Origin: Methylocaldum sp002005105
GTDB taxonomy: Bacteria; Pseudomonadota; Gammaproteobacteria; Methylococcales; Methylococcaceae
Length of the DNA: 64,000 bases
NCBI RefSeq assembly: GCF_051027545.1
Contig: NZ_CP194902.1
Span: 496,001 to 560,000, forward strand
Reading direction: 5' to 3'
Shown here: positions 17,017 to 24,522 of the stretch, piece by piece
Layout: each line of letters starts with the position of its first letter
Position numbering within the stretch: position 1 is the first letter of the stretch
The notes under the pieces: generated by a model
What the model saw: only the letters and a program-made list of their open reading frames with translations
Database searches by the model: none
Told to the model about the DNA's origin: nothing
Made by a program: the position numbers and the translations under genes

Positions 17017-17769
17017 ATGCTCAAACTGTCACGGGTCACCAAAAGCTATGACGGCGTTGCCGTGCTTCGCGACATCGATCTCTCGATTCCCGAGGGGCAG
17101 GTGGCGGTGATCATCGGCGCGAGCGGCTGCGGCAAATCCACTCTGCTCCGGCTGGCGAACGGCCTGGTCCTCCCGGACCGAGGCACCGTCGAGTTGATGG
17201 GCACGCCGGTCACCGCCTCGACGGCTCTGGCACTGCGCCGCCGAATGGGCTATGTCATCCAGGAGGGCGGACTGTTTCCGCACTTGACCGCCCGCGGCAA
17301 CGTGGCCTTGATGCCGGGCCGGCTCGGCTGGTCATCCGCGCGAACAGAGGCGCGGATGATCGAACTCGCAGAACTGGTCCGCCTGCCTACGGGAGCGCTC
17401 GACCGCTACCCGTCCCAACTCTCCGGAGGCGAACGGCAACGAGTGGCCCTGATGCGGGCGCTGATGCTGGACCCCGAGATCCTGCTGCTGGACGAACCGC
17501 TCGGCGCACTGGACCCGCTGATCCGCTACGAACTCCAGACCGATCTCAAGACGCTGTTCACCGCTCTCGGGAAAACCGTTCTGATGGTGACGCACGATCT
17601 GAGCGAGGCCGGCCATTTTGCCGACGAGATCGTGCTGCTGCGCGAGGGCTCCATCGAACAGCAAGGGCCGATGACGGCTTTGATCGATTCGCCGGCCACC
17701 GAGTACGTCGCGCGCTTCGTGCGGGCGCAGCGCAGCCTGGTCGACGGACTTGTGCAACGGGCGACATGA
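17017..17769 (+). CDS. ABC transporter ATP-binding protein (glycine betaine/choline/osmolyte type)
   Basis: A 250-residue ATPase with Walker A GASGCGKST at residues 34-42, the Q-loop in YVIQEGGLFP, signature LSGGERQR, Walker B ILLLDEP and the switch histidine in VTHD. The VIQEGGLFPHLT segment and the EIVLLREGSIEQQG tail are typical of OpuCA/OsmV-type subunits, but the C-terminal CBS domains are absent. I chose the ATG at 17017; the frame opens at 16885, but those 44 residues are not conserved in type. The stop overlaps the start of the fused binding protein-permease gene (ATGA). Confidence 0.88.
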   Translation: MLKLSRVTKSYDGVAVLRDIDLSIPEGQVAVIIGASGCGKSTLLRLANGLVLPDRGTVELMGTPVTASTALALRRRMGYVIQEGGLFPHLTARGNVALMPGRLGWSSARTEARMIELAELVRLPTGALDRYPSQLSGGERQRVALMRALMLDPEILLLDEPLGALDPLIRYELQTDLKTLFTALGKTVLMVTHDLSEAGHFADEIVLLREGSIEQQGPMTALIDSPATEYVARFVRAQRSLVDGLVQRAT

Positions 17770-19262
17770 TCTACCGGCTGATCCTGCTCTTGAGCTTGTG
17801 GATCGGTTACGGCTCGGCTCCTGAAGCCGGGGAGACGACAGGTGTGGCCGTGGGTTCCAAGGAGTTCACGGAATCGGTGATCCTCGGCGAGATCGCCGCC
17901 CAGATCCTCGAAAGCGCGAGGATCGACGTGCAACACCGAAAGCAGCTCGGCGGGACCCGGTTCCTTTGGCAGGCTTTGATCGATGGCGAGATCGACCTCT
18001 ATCCCGAATATACCGGGACTCTGATCGAGGAGGTTCTGGGCGGCCGGCTACAAGGGAAGCGGGACCTGGCGACGCTGCGCAGGGTCCTGGCGGAACAGGG
18101 CGTGTCGATGACCGAGCCGCTCGGATTCAACAACACCTATGCCCTCGGGATGATGACCGCTCGCGCGGACCGCTTGGGAATCACCACCATCTCCGAGCTG
18201 CGCGACCACCCGGAGCTCAAGTTCGGTTTCAGCAACGAATTCATGGCTAGGGCGGATGGATGGCCCGGGCTCAAACGAGCCTACCGCTTACCCCAGCAAG
18301 CGGTCGTGGGTCTGGATCATGGGCTCGCCTATCGCGGCCTTGCCGGCGGCCGCCTGGATGTGACCGACCTCTATACCACCGACGCGGAGATTCAATACTA
18401 CTCGCTCCGGGTGCTAGAGGATGACCGAGGCTATTTCCCCGACTATCGCGCCGTGTTTCTTTACCGGGCCGACCTCGCCGAACGCCTGCCGGCCGTCCTT
18501 CCGGTACTCCGGCAACTGGAAGGCCGGATTTCGGAGAAAGAGATGACCGCCATGAACGCGGCGGCCAAGCTCGGCAAGGTATCGGAGCGCAAGGTGGCCG
18601 CCGACTTCCTGCGGAAACGGCTAGCCATCGCGTCCGACGGCGAGGTCGAGGGCTTGGCTGCCAGCCTGTGGCGCCACACGCTCGAACATCTCTCTCTGGT
18701 CGCAATCTCGCTGGCCGCCGCCATCCTCGTGGCCATTCCGCTGGGTATTCTGTGCGCGCGTAGACCGCGCCTGGGAAGGCTGGTACTTGGAGCCACCGGG
18801 ATTCTTCAAACGATACCGTCGCTGGCGCTCCTCGTGTTCATGATCCCGCTGCTCGGAATCGGAGCCTGGCCGGCCATCACCGCTCTGTTCCTGTACAGCC
18901 TCCTGCCCATCGTGCGCAATACCTGTACCGGGCTTCAGAACATTCCCGGTCCGCTGCTCGAATCGGCCGATGCGCTCGGCCTCCCCCGCTTCGCCCGGCT
19001 ACGACTGGTGGAGTTGCCCCTGGCCTTGCGCACCATCATCTCCGGAGTCAGGACGGCTGCCGTGATCAACGTCGGCATGGCGACCCTTGGCGCGCTGATC
19101 GGTGCGGGAGGATATGGGCAGCCGATTCTCACGGGCATTCGCCTGGACGATACGGGATTGATCCTCCAAGGGGCTGTCCCTGCGGCCCTGCTTGCGCTAT
19201 TGATCGAGGGCGTCTTCGAGCTCGCCGAACGCCGGCTGGTACCAAAGGGGTTGCGCGGGTGA
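17766..19262 (+). CDS. ABC transporter substrate-binding protein-permease fusion (osmolyte type)
   Basis: A 498-residue fusion. After a signal sequence (1-20), residues about 25-290 are an OpuC/ProX-type binding protein (VAVGSKEFTESVILGEIAAQ; DLYPEYTGTLIEEVLG; DLYTTDAEI). Residues about 300-498 are a permease domain with five or six membrane segments and the ATPase-docking loop LESADALGLPRFARLRLVELP. The single protein supplies both the binding and channel roles next to its ATPase gene. The substrate is likely a quaternary amine or related osmolyte. The binding domain precedes the permease, opposite to the order of the Gram-positive EgtUBC/OpuC-type fusions. Confidence 0.88.
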   Translation: MIYRLILLLSLWIGYGSAPEAGETTGVAVGSKEFTESVILGEIAAQILESARIDVQHRKQLGGTRFLWQALIDGEIDLYPEYTGTLIEEVLGGRLQGKRDLATLRRVLAEQGVSMTEPLGFNNTYALGMMTARADRLGITTISELRDHPELKFGFSNEFMARADGWPGLKRAYRLPQQAVVGLDHGLAYRGLAGGRLDVTDLYTTDAEIQYYSLRVLEDDRGYFPDYRAVFLYRADLAERLPAVLPVLRQLEGRISEKEMTAMNAAAKLGKVSERKVAADFLRKRLAIASDGEVEGLAASLWRHTLEHLSLVAISLAAAILVAIPLGILCARRPRLGRLVLGATGILQTIPSLALLVFMIPLLGIGAWPAITALFLYSLLPIVRNTCTGLQNIPGPLLESADALGLPRFARLRLVELPLALRTIISGVRTAAVINVGMATLGALIGAGGYGQPILTGIRLDDTGLILQGAVPAALLALLIEGVFELAERRLVPKGLRG

Positions 19263-19308
19263 CCGGAAACCGCCCGGCGTTGCACAACCTTTCGCAGCCC
19301 GCCGGGGC

Positions 19309-19818
19309 TTACGACCCGCTAACCGTCTTGAGTCTCGTATCGATCTGCCGAGCCAGGTTCTCGATGCCCTTGGCGGTGAAGTTCTGCTGTTGGCCCTTGA
19401 CCTCGACGATGAAGTCGCCGACGACATTGCCGGTCTTGGTATCGATCAAATGCGCCATGAGATAGACGAACAGGAAACTCGGCTTGTGCAACCGTCCGAC
19501 CACGACGAACTCGCTCCCGCTATTTTTCCCGAGCTCCGCCGCTTCGTCCGAATGATCCCAGAGGTATCCGAACCCCTTGGTGGCGGCGGCTTGAGCGGCC
19601 GGGTCGGTCGCATCGATGCGATAGCCCTTGCCACTCAAATGTTCCTCCAGTAACCGTTTCAGCGAGGCCGTTCTTTCCACTTCTTCGGCAACGCCCGGAT
19701 TCGAGGTGACATCGTTCAACTCGAAATCCAGAACCCCAATACTGGAATTCGCGCGTACCGGAAGGGAAACGAGGATCGCGAGAGTAAGGACTGAAATGAT
19801 CTTGCTTAAGACAGACAT
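19309..19818 (-). CDS. exported DUF2380/DUF3280-like protein
   Basis: A 169-residue protein with a signal peptide (SVLSKIISVLTLAILVSLPVRA). The mature part starts SIGVLDFELNDV, the strand that opens DUF2380/DUF3280 proteins, and later has VVVGRLHKPSFL and HLIDTKTGNVVGDFIVEVKG, as in TolB-N/CsgG-like periplasmic folds. The ATG at 19818 has AGGAG upstream; the longer frame from 19887 lacks one. The role is unknown. It converges with the ABC transporter operon and lies next to a similar gene. Confidence 0.65.
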   Translation of the reverse strand: MSVLSKIISVLTLAILVSLPVRANSSIGVLDFELNDVTSNPGVAEEVERTASLKRLLEEHLSGKGYRIDATDPAAQAAATKGFGYLWDHSDEAAELGKNSGSEFVVVGRLHKPSFLFVYLMAHLIDTKTGNVVGDFIVEVKGQQQNFTAKGIENLARQIDTRLKTVSGS

Positions 19819-19966
19819 GACTATGCTCCTATCGTAAATCCTGCTCGATGCCGCTGATCGCTGTTCAAACTTCGTGGCCGGGCACATCGATCGCTTTCGT
19901 CACATTCAGCTTTTCGAGCATGCTTGCTTTCTCCGGAAGTTGGACCGGAAAGCCCAAGGCGGACAG

Positions 19967-20533
19967 CTATTGCCTTCTTGGCGGCCTTTCCCGCAGGTCT
20001 TGGACGAAATAGGCTATGGCCCGGCGCCAGGATTCGTCCTTGTCACCCCGAAAATCGAAGGCGCGGTTGATCAGGGTTTGCCCCGTGGCGACGTCGCGGA
20101 TTTGGATGTGCAGGCTGAGGACCAGATTGCTCATTCGGAACACCCATCCGACGAGAACCCGCTCGGCGCCGAGCCGCCGGGCGATGTCCAGCTCGCAGCC
20201 GTTGCAGGCATGCAGATAGCGGGCCGACTTCAGCTCGGCGACGAGTTCGGGAGCCGGCCCATGATCCACCACCCGGTACAACCCGCTGCGGCTCAGATCG
20301 TCCCGCAAAACCTCGGTCATGACAGCGAGCCGCCTGCTCCACTCGGCCTCCCGCGTGCTGTCGCCGAGATCGCCGGTGAGTTCCAAGTCCAGCACTGCGA
20401 GCGTCTTAAGATCAGGACTTTCACCCGTCGACGCCCGCTCGGCCGGAGGACTGTTCTGAGACCAGACGGGGGAATGGACTAGCACCAGAACTGCAAAAAT
20501 CGAGATCAGCCGAACGAACGGGGAACGATGCAT
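19967..20533 (-). CDS. exported DUF2380-like protein
   Basis: A 188-residue protein with a signal peptide (VRLISIFAVLVLVHSPVWS). The mature part has LAVLDLELTGDLGD, then a CNGCELDIARRLGAERVLVG segment with two close cysteines, and SLHIQIRDVATGQTLIN. It is a distant relative of the neighbouring gene (same order of strands). The start at 20533 is preferred because it gives a normal signal peptide. It probably forms an operon with the gene at 19309, 148 bases downstream. Confidence 0.65.
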   Translation of the reverse strand: MHRSPFVRLISIFAVLVLVHSPVWSQNSPPAERASTGESPDLKTLAVLDLELTGDLGDSTREAEWSRRLAVMTEVLRDDLSRSGLYRVVDHGPAPELVAELKSARYLHACNGCELDIARRLGAERVLVGWVFRMSNLVLSLHIQIRDVATGQTLINRAFDFRGDKDESWRRAIAYFVQDLRERPPRRQ

Positions 20534-20632
20534 CGGAATCGCCTCATTGAAATCCAGCCTTCTTACCGGGTACGCTGCTTGGGTCACAGCGAGTTCTTCG
20601 CCCAAGCTACGGCTCAGATTACAGCATAACAA

Positions 20633-20676
20633 TTGACGTTTCGTCAAAATTTATCCATACCGTCAAAATCATGACG
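20633..20676. promoter_or_regulatory. two inverted repeats, candidate TetR operator
   Basis: TTGACGTTTCGTCAA (20633-20647) is a palindrome with TTGACG/CGTCAA arms. CGTCA, six bases, then TGACG (20661-20676) is a second one with the same half-site and overlaps the start codon of the TetR gene. Both lie in the 137-base gap between the divergent exported-protein and TetR genes, a position expected for autoregulation. Confidence 0.5.
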
Positions 20677-21402
20677 AAATTAACCCGAAAGCAACGTGAA
20701 ATCATCGCCCGGAAGGAGTTAATTTTGGACATATCGGCGAAGCTGATCGCCGAACAGGGCTTCAGCAACTTCGGGATGGACCGGATAGCGGAGTTGACCG
20801 AGTACTCCAAGGGCACCATTTACCAGCACTTCCAGTGCAAGGAGGAGGTGCTGATGCACCTTTGCATACGCGGACTCCGAACCTGGCGCGACTTTTTCGA
20901 TCGCGCGCTGAAGCTCCGCGGCAACAGCCGCGAACGGCTGCTGGCCATACACCTGGCCCACCACTTCTACGCCAAGCTGTACCCGGTGGAATACGAAAGC
21001 ATTTACACGGTCAAGTCCGCCGGCGTCCGGGAAAAAATCTCGCCGGAGAGCCACGCGGCTCAAAACGAGCTCATGAAGGACGTGATCGACCGGGTCGTCA
21101 TCGTCATCGACGAAGCCATCGAAAACGGCGACTTGAAGCTGCCGGGGACCATGGCGCCGCAGGACCTGGTCTACGGTTTCTGGGCATTGCATTACGGCGA
21201 ACTCATGTTCGAAACCTTCAACTTCCCTTACCGGAACATGGGGATCGGCGACCTGGAGAACAACGTCCGGCTGGTTTTGCGGACCCTGCTGGACGGGCTT
21301 CCCTGGGAACCGGTCTCGACCCGGCACGACTACACCGCTTCGGCGGAGCGCATCATGCGCGAAATCTTTCCCGAGGAAGCGGCGGCGATCGCGGCACGCT
21401 GA
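20671..21402 (+). CDS. TetR-family transcriptional regulator
   Basis: A 243-residue regulator. The N-terminal helix-turn-helix is clear in residues 13-60 (ILDISAKLIAEQGFSNFGMDRI, then YSKGTIYQHFQCKEEVL). The C-terminal ligand domain is longer than average and has several histidines and acidic residues (LAIHLAHHFYAKLYPVEYESI). The inducer is unknown. It diverges from two exported-protein genes, with possible operators in between. Confidence 0.9.
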   Translation: MTKLTRKQREIIARKELILDISAKLIAEQGFSNFGMDRIAELTEYSKGTIYQHFQCKEEVLMHLCIRGLRTWRDFFDRALKLRGNSRERLLAIHLAHHFYAKLYPVEYESIYTVKSAGVREKISPESHAAQNELMKDVIDRVVIVIDEAIENGDLKLPGTMAPQDLVYGFWALHYGELMFETFNFPYRNMGIGDLENNVRLVLRTLLDGLPWEPVSTRHDYTASAERIMREIFPEEAAAIAAR

Positions 21403-21588
21403 GATCGTTTTATCGTTCTGAAAGAGCAGCGGCTTCGCTAGGTGGCGCTTCGATCGCCGCCTCCGGTGCCTCCACCTCAGCCTGTGCAACCAGCCGACGG
21501 AGACGTCCCTATTCGAAATGTCCAGCAAGTTCCGCGTCCGCAGAATTGCTAGAATCCGCCGTTTAACTCCAGGAAAGCATTCATCTGC

Positions 21589-22038
21589 ATGGGAACAGGA
21601 CTTCGGAAAACGGTCGGGCGTCGCAAACATAGACCTCCGGCCAGCGGCGAAGCACGCCGCCCCTTACACCTTCCCCGCCTCTGGCAAGGCATCGGCTGGC
21701 TGATGGTCGCCGTCGTGGTCTGGCTGAGCCTGACGCCGGAACCGCCTCAGCCGCCCACGCCGTTGCTCGCTTGGGACAAGGCGCAACATGCCTTGGCGTA
21801 TGCCTCGCTGACGTACTGGTTTCGACAGGCCTTCCTGCCCCGTTGGCGCTGGCCGCTGTTTCTCCTTTTCCTGGGGATCGGACTGGAATTTCTTCAAGGA
21901 CTCAGCAACGTGCGTACATTCGATCCGGTCGACATGGTCGCCAACGGCATCGGCGTTTGCCTCGGCCTGGCGCTCAGCCGCACCCCGCTCGGAAGGCTGC
22001 TTGCGAAGATCGATGCGCTTGTCGGCGGCAAAGGCTAG
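21589..22038 (+). CDS. VanZ-like family membrane protein
   Basis: A 149-residue protein. After a basic N-terminal stretch of about 30 residues come three or four membrane segments with the VanZ-like motifs WLSLTPEPP, DKAQHALAYASLTYWF (conserved DK..H) and LEFLQGLSNVRTFDPVDMVANGIG. The family has no settled biochemical function outside teicoplanin resistance; members like this are common in Gram-negative bacteria. AGGAAAG stands upstream of the ATG. Confidence 0.85.
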   Translation: MGTGLRKTVGRRKHRPPASGEARRPLHLPRLWQGIGWLMVAVVVWLSLTPEPPQPPTPLLAWDKAQHALAYASLTYWFRQAFLPRWRWPLFLLFLGIGLEFLQGLSNVRTFDPVDMVANGIGVCLGLALSRTPLGRLLAKIDALVGGKG

Positions 22039-22099
22039 GCCGCTCGGCGGGTTACGGCCTTACAATACTTTCCGGTCCGGTTTAGCGGTCCAAGGGAGA

Positions 22100-22170
22100 G
22101 TAGGTCGGGAATCCTTTCCCGACGCAACCGTCGGAAAAACGGCTTCGTCGGCAAGGGGTTGCCGACCTAC
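22100..22170. repeat. paired GTCGGGAA and GTCGGCAA palindromes
   Basis: TAGGTCGGGAATCC with its mirror TTTCCCGAC, then GTCGGCAA with TTGCCGACCTA, form two hairpins in opposite order so that the outer CTAC/GTAG ends also pair. They lie between the convergent VanZ-like and lipoprotein genes. Nothing else is seen in 22039-22282. Confidence 0.75.
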
Positions 22171-22282
22171 TATTAGCCCACATTTCTCGCACGCCTTTGT
22201 CGCAAGGGTGTCAAGGCGCTGCACCGGCCAGCAGGGAGCCGGCGAACAGCGCAGTGCCCGAGGGGTACGGCAAAGCCCCTGG

Positions 22283-22894
22283 CTACTTCCCTCCCCCCTC
22301 GCCACCCTCGGTGTCGATCGTCGGCGCGTCCATGCTCTTCTCGATGGCCCTGATGGCTTCCAGTTTCTCCCGAAGAATTTTCGCCTCGTCGGTCGGGGGA
22401 TTGGTCTTATCGACCGTCTTCGAGTCCGGGGCACAAACCGTCGCCTGTTTGCGGTCCGGTTTTCGTTCCGCGGCTACCGCTTTTCTCGACAGACTCCCGG
22501 CCCGCTTCAGAGTCTCCATTTGAATGGCAACCAGGTTCTGTACCCTTCCGTCCGGCATCCGCTCGGGGGGTATGGCCCCCACGGACGCCAAGATCTTGGT
22601 CGTGTCGCCGCAGGCTTCGGAAAGCGTTCGCGCAATCAGAAGGTGCAAGCGCACGCCGACGTCCGGATTTTGCCGGTAATGCTTGAGCATCCGCCGGCAT
22701 TCCTCGGCGCGAGATGCGGCGGTTTTATTGGCGAACGCGGCGCCGAAGCCCAGCAGTTCGTCGATATCCGATCGCGAATAGGCATCGTGGGAAGGTGTGT
22801 AATACGAAGCCCGGTAGCGGTCCGGGTAGAATTCCGCGCAGCCGGCCAACACCGAGAGCCCCATTAAAACTGTACTGCGGACAAGCATGTTCAT
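22283..22894 (-). CDS. QseG-like outer-membrane lipoprotein
   Basis: A 203-residue lipoprotein. The signal ends at a lipobox, LSVLAGC, so the cysteine at position 19 would be lipidated. The rest is helical and charged, with EECRRMLKHYRQNPDVGVRLHLLIARTLSEACGD and a C-terminal coiled-coil-like part EAKILREKLEAIRAIEKS. Position and layout match QseG (YfhG), which partners the GlrK/QseE sensor kinase in gammaproteobacteria. Here the kinase gene lies directly upstream, stop and start being adjacent. The expected response-regulator gene glrR does not follow. Confidence 0.7.
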   Translation of the reverse strand: MNMLVRSTVLMGLSVLAGCAEFYPDRYRASYYTPSHDAYSRSDIDELLGFGAAFANKTAASRAEECRRMLKHYRQNPDVGVRLHLLIARTLSEACGDTTKILASVGAIPPERMPDGRVQNLVAIQMETLKRAGSLSRKAVAAERKPDRKQATVCAPDSKTVDKTNPPTDEAKILREKLEAIRAIEKSMDAPTIDTEGGEGGGK

Positions 22895-24367
22895 TCAGGC
22901 AGCCTCGACCAGCGGTAATTGAACCCGGATGCGAGCGCCTTGTTTGTCCTGCCGCGGTTCGAGAACCTCGATCTTTCCGCGCTGATTGGCGACGCACTCG
23001 CTGGCGATGGCCAATCCCATTCCGGTACCTTCGGTGGCGAGGCTGGACGCGGCCTTGCCCCGGTAAAACGGTTCGAATACATGCTTGCTTTCCTCTTCGT
23101 CGATACCGGGCCCGTCGTCTTCGACCTCCAGCTCCATGTTGCCCCCCACGGCGCGGAGAATGATTCGAATTTCGCCGCCTACGGGCGAGTAGCTCACGGC
23201 ATTGGAAATCAGGTTGTCAATAATGGTTTGTAGCTGGTCCCGATCGCCGGACACCTCGACCGGCTGGACCAATTCCTTGACCGTCAAGGACTTCGCTTGC
23301 AGGCGAGGCCGGTGATCCGCGATGACGGACCTTAACAGATCCTGCATCTTAACGCTTTCGGCGACATTCTGTTCCGGTTCCTCGTGAAGCCGGTTGTAGC
23401 GGGTCAGCTCCGCCAACAACTCTTGCAGCTTTTGAATGTTCGTGGTCAGCGTCCGGCCGATTTCGCGCTGTTCAGGACCGGCTTCGTCACTCATCATCTC
23501 GAGCTGTTCCGCGCTTTCGACGATCCGGGCCAGCGGCGTCTCGATCTCGATCGACACATTATCCATCAACTGCCGTTTCGACTCTTCGAGCGAGCGCAGG
23601 CGCGTCCGCAACAATTCCAATTGATCGCCGAGATACCGAAGATCTTGCGGCCCCGCCACGCTGATAGGCTTTCCGAAATCCCGCGCCGTCAGCCTTCGGA
23701 TCGCTTCGTCCAACTGCCGGACCGAGCGGCTGAGCAAGGTCAGCAAGAACAGGATGACGGCAACCGAAGTAGGCAAGAGAAATCCTGCCTTGATCACCAG
23801 ATCCTGCTGAACCGATCTCGACTGTGCGTAGAGCTGTTTCGCCTCCCGGTCGACCTGTTCCGAGATTTCCTGCCACAAAGCATTAGCCGCCGCATGCAAA
23901 CCTTGAAATGCCTGGTCGTCGGGCAGGGCGACGCGATCGCCGGTGTCGGAGCTGATGATTTGCTCGTAAACCAAGCGCTCTTGCTCCGACAACCGGTTGA
24001 TCGAAAGCGCGACTTTTTCGTCCACGCCCATTTTCAGCAGTTCGCCCAAGGCCTCCCTCAGGGAGTTCCGAACGGTTTCGTAAGACTGCCGCTCATAGGG
24101 CTGGCGCAAGGCCGGATGCGCCAAAATGACGAAGAGCTTGGCTTTTCGCTCGATATCGGAAACCATTTGTAGCGCCGAGCGGGCGGTTTTCACCTGCTCG
24201 ACGATCTGATAAAAGGTTCTTTGCTCCAGCCGCGCGATGTCGCGCATGGCGAAGGCCGCATACATCACGGCAAACAGCAAGGGAACCAGAACGACCACGA
24301 ACCCTATGGGGATCAGGTATTTCAGCGAGAATAACTTTTCGAATCTCATCCGCTTCAAATCAATCAT
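22895..24367 (-). CDS. GlrK/QseE-like sensor histidine kinase lacking the phosphoacceptor histidine
   Basis: A 490-residue inner-membrane sensor. Membrane segments lie at about 16-42 and 192-212, with a periplasmic helical sensor between them and a HAMP-like linker at 212-262. The dimerisation helix reads KRQLMDNVSIEIETPLARI: the usual SHELKTPL has become SIEIETPL, so residue 273 is isoleucine (codon ATC, 23549-23551) instead of the phosphorylated histidine. The ATP-binding domain keeps the N box (DNLISNAVSYSP), G1 (DDGPGID), F (FEPFYRGK) and G2 (GTGMGLAIAS). I chose the ATG at 24367; 24349 is possible. It starts a two-gene operon with the QseG-like lipoprotein. Confidence 0.85.
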   Translation of the reverse strand: MIDLKRMRFEKLFSLKYLIPIGFVVVLVPLLFAVMYAAFAMRDIARLEQRTFYQIVEQVKTARSALQMVSDIERKAKLFVILAHPALRQPYERQSYETVRNSLREALGELLKMGVDEKVALSINRLSEQERLVYEQIISSDTGDRVALPDDQAFQGLHAAANALWQEISEQVDREAKQLYAQSRSVQQDLVIKAGFLLPTSVAVILFLLTLLSRSVRQLDEAIRRLTARDFGKPISVAGPQDLRYLGDQLELLRTRLRSLEESKRQLMDNVSIEIETPLARIVESAEQLEMMSDEAGPEQREIGRTLTTNIQKLQELLAELTRYNRLHEEPEQNVAESVKMQDLLRSVIADHRPRLQAKSLTVKELVQPVEVSGDRDQLQTIIDNLISNAVSYSPVGGEIRIILRAVGGNMELEVEDDGPGIDEEESKHVFEPFYRGKAASSLATEGTGMGLAIASECVANQRGKIEVLEPRQDKQGARIRVQLPLVEAA

Positions 24368-24522
24368 TGCCGCATCGTTGGGTTCGCAAACCGACCTCGA
24401 CGATGCCGTAACACTCTTGTGACCTCCCTTATGATAGGGATTTATCGTCCGGTCGTGTTGAATGGCGTGTTCGCCCCACGAGCGACTTCCTGCGCAGCGG
24501 CGTATTCTGCAAGGTGAATCGA

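Noticed and set aside
22001..22282. Response regulator gene (glrR) expected after the QseG-like gene
   Set aside because: The stretch holds only palindromes and the end of a VanZ-like gene; no receiver or AAA+ domain is encoded in any frame.
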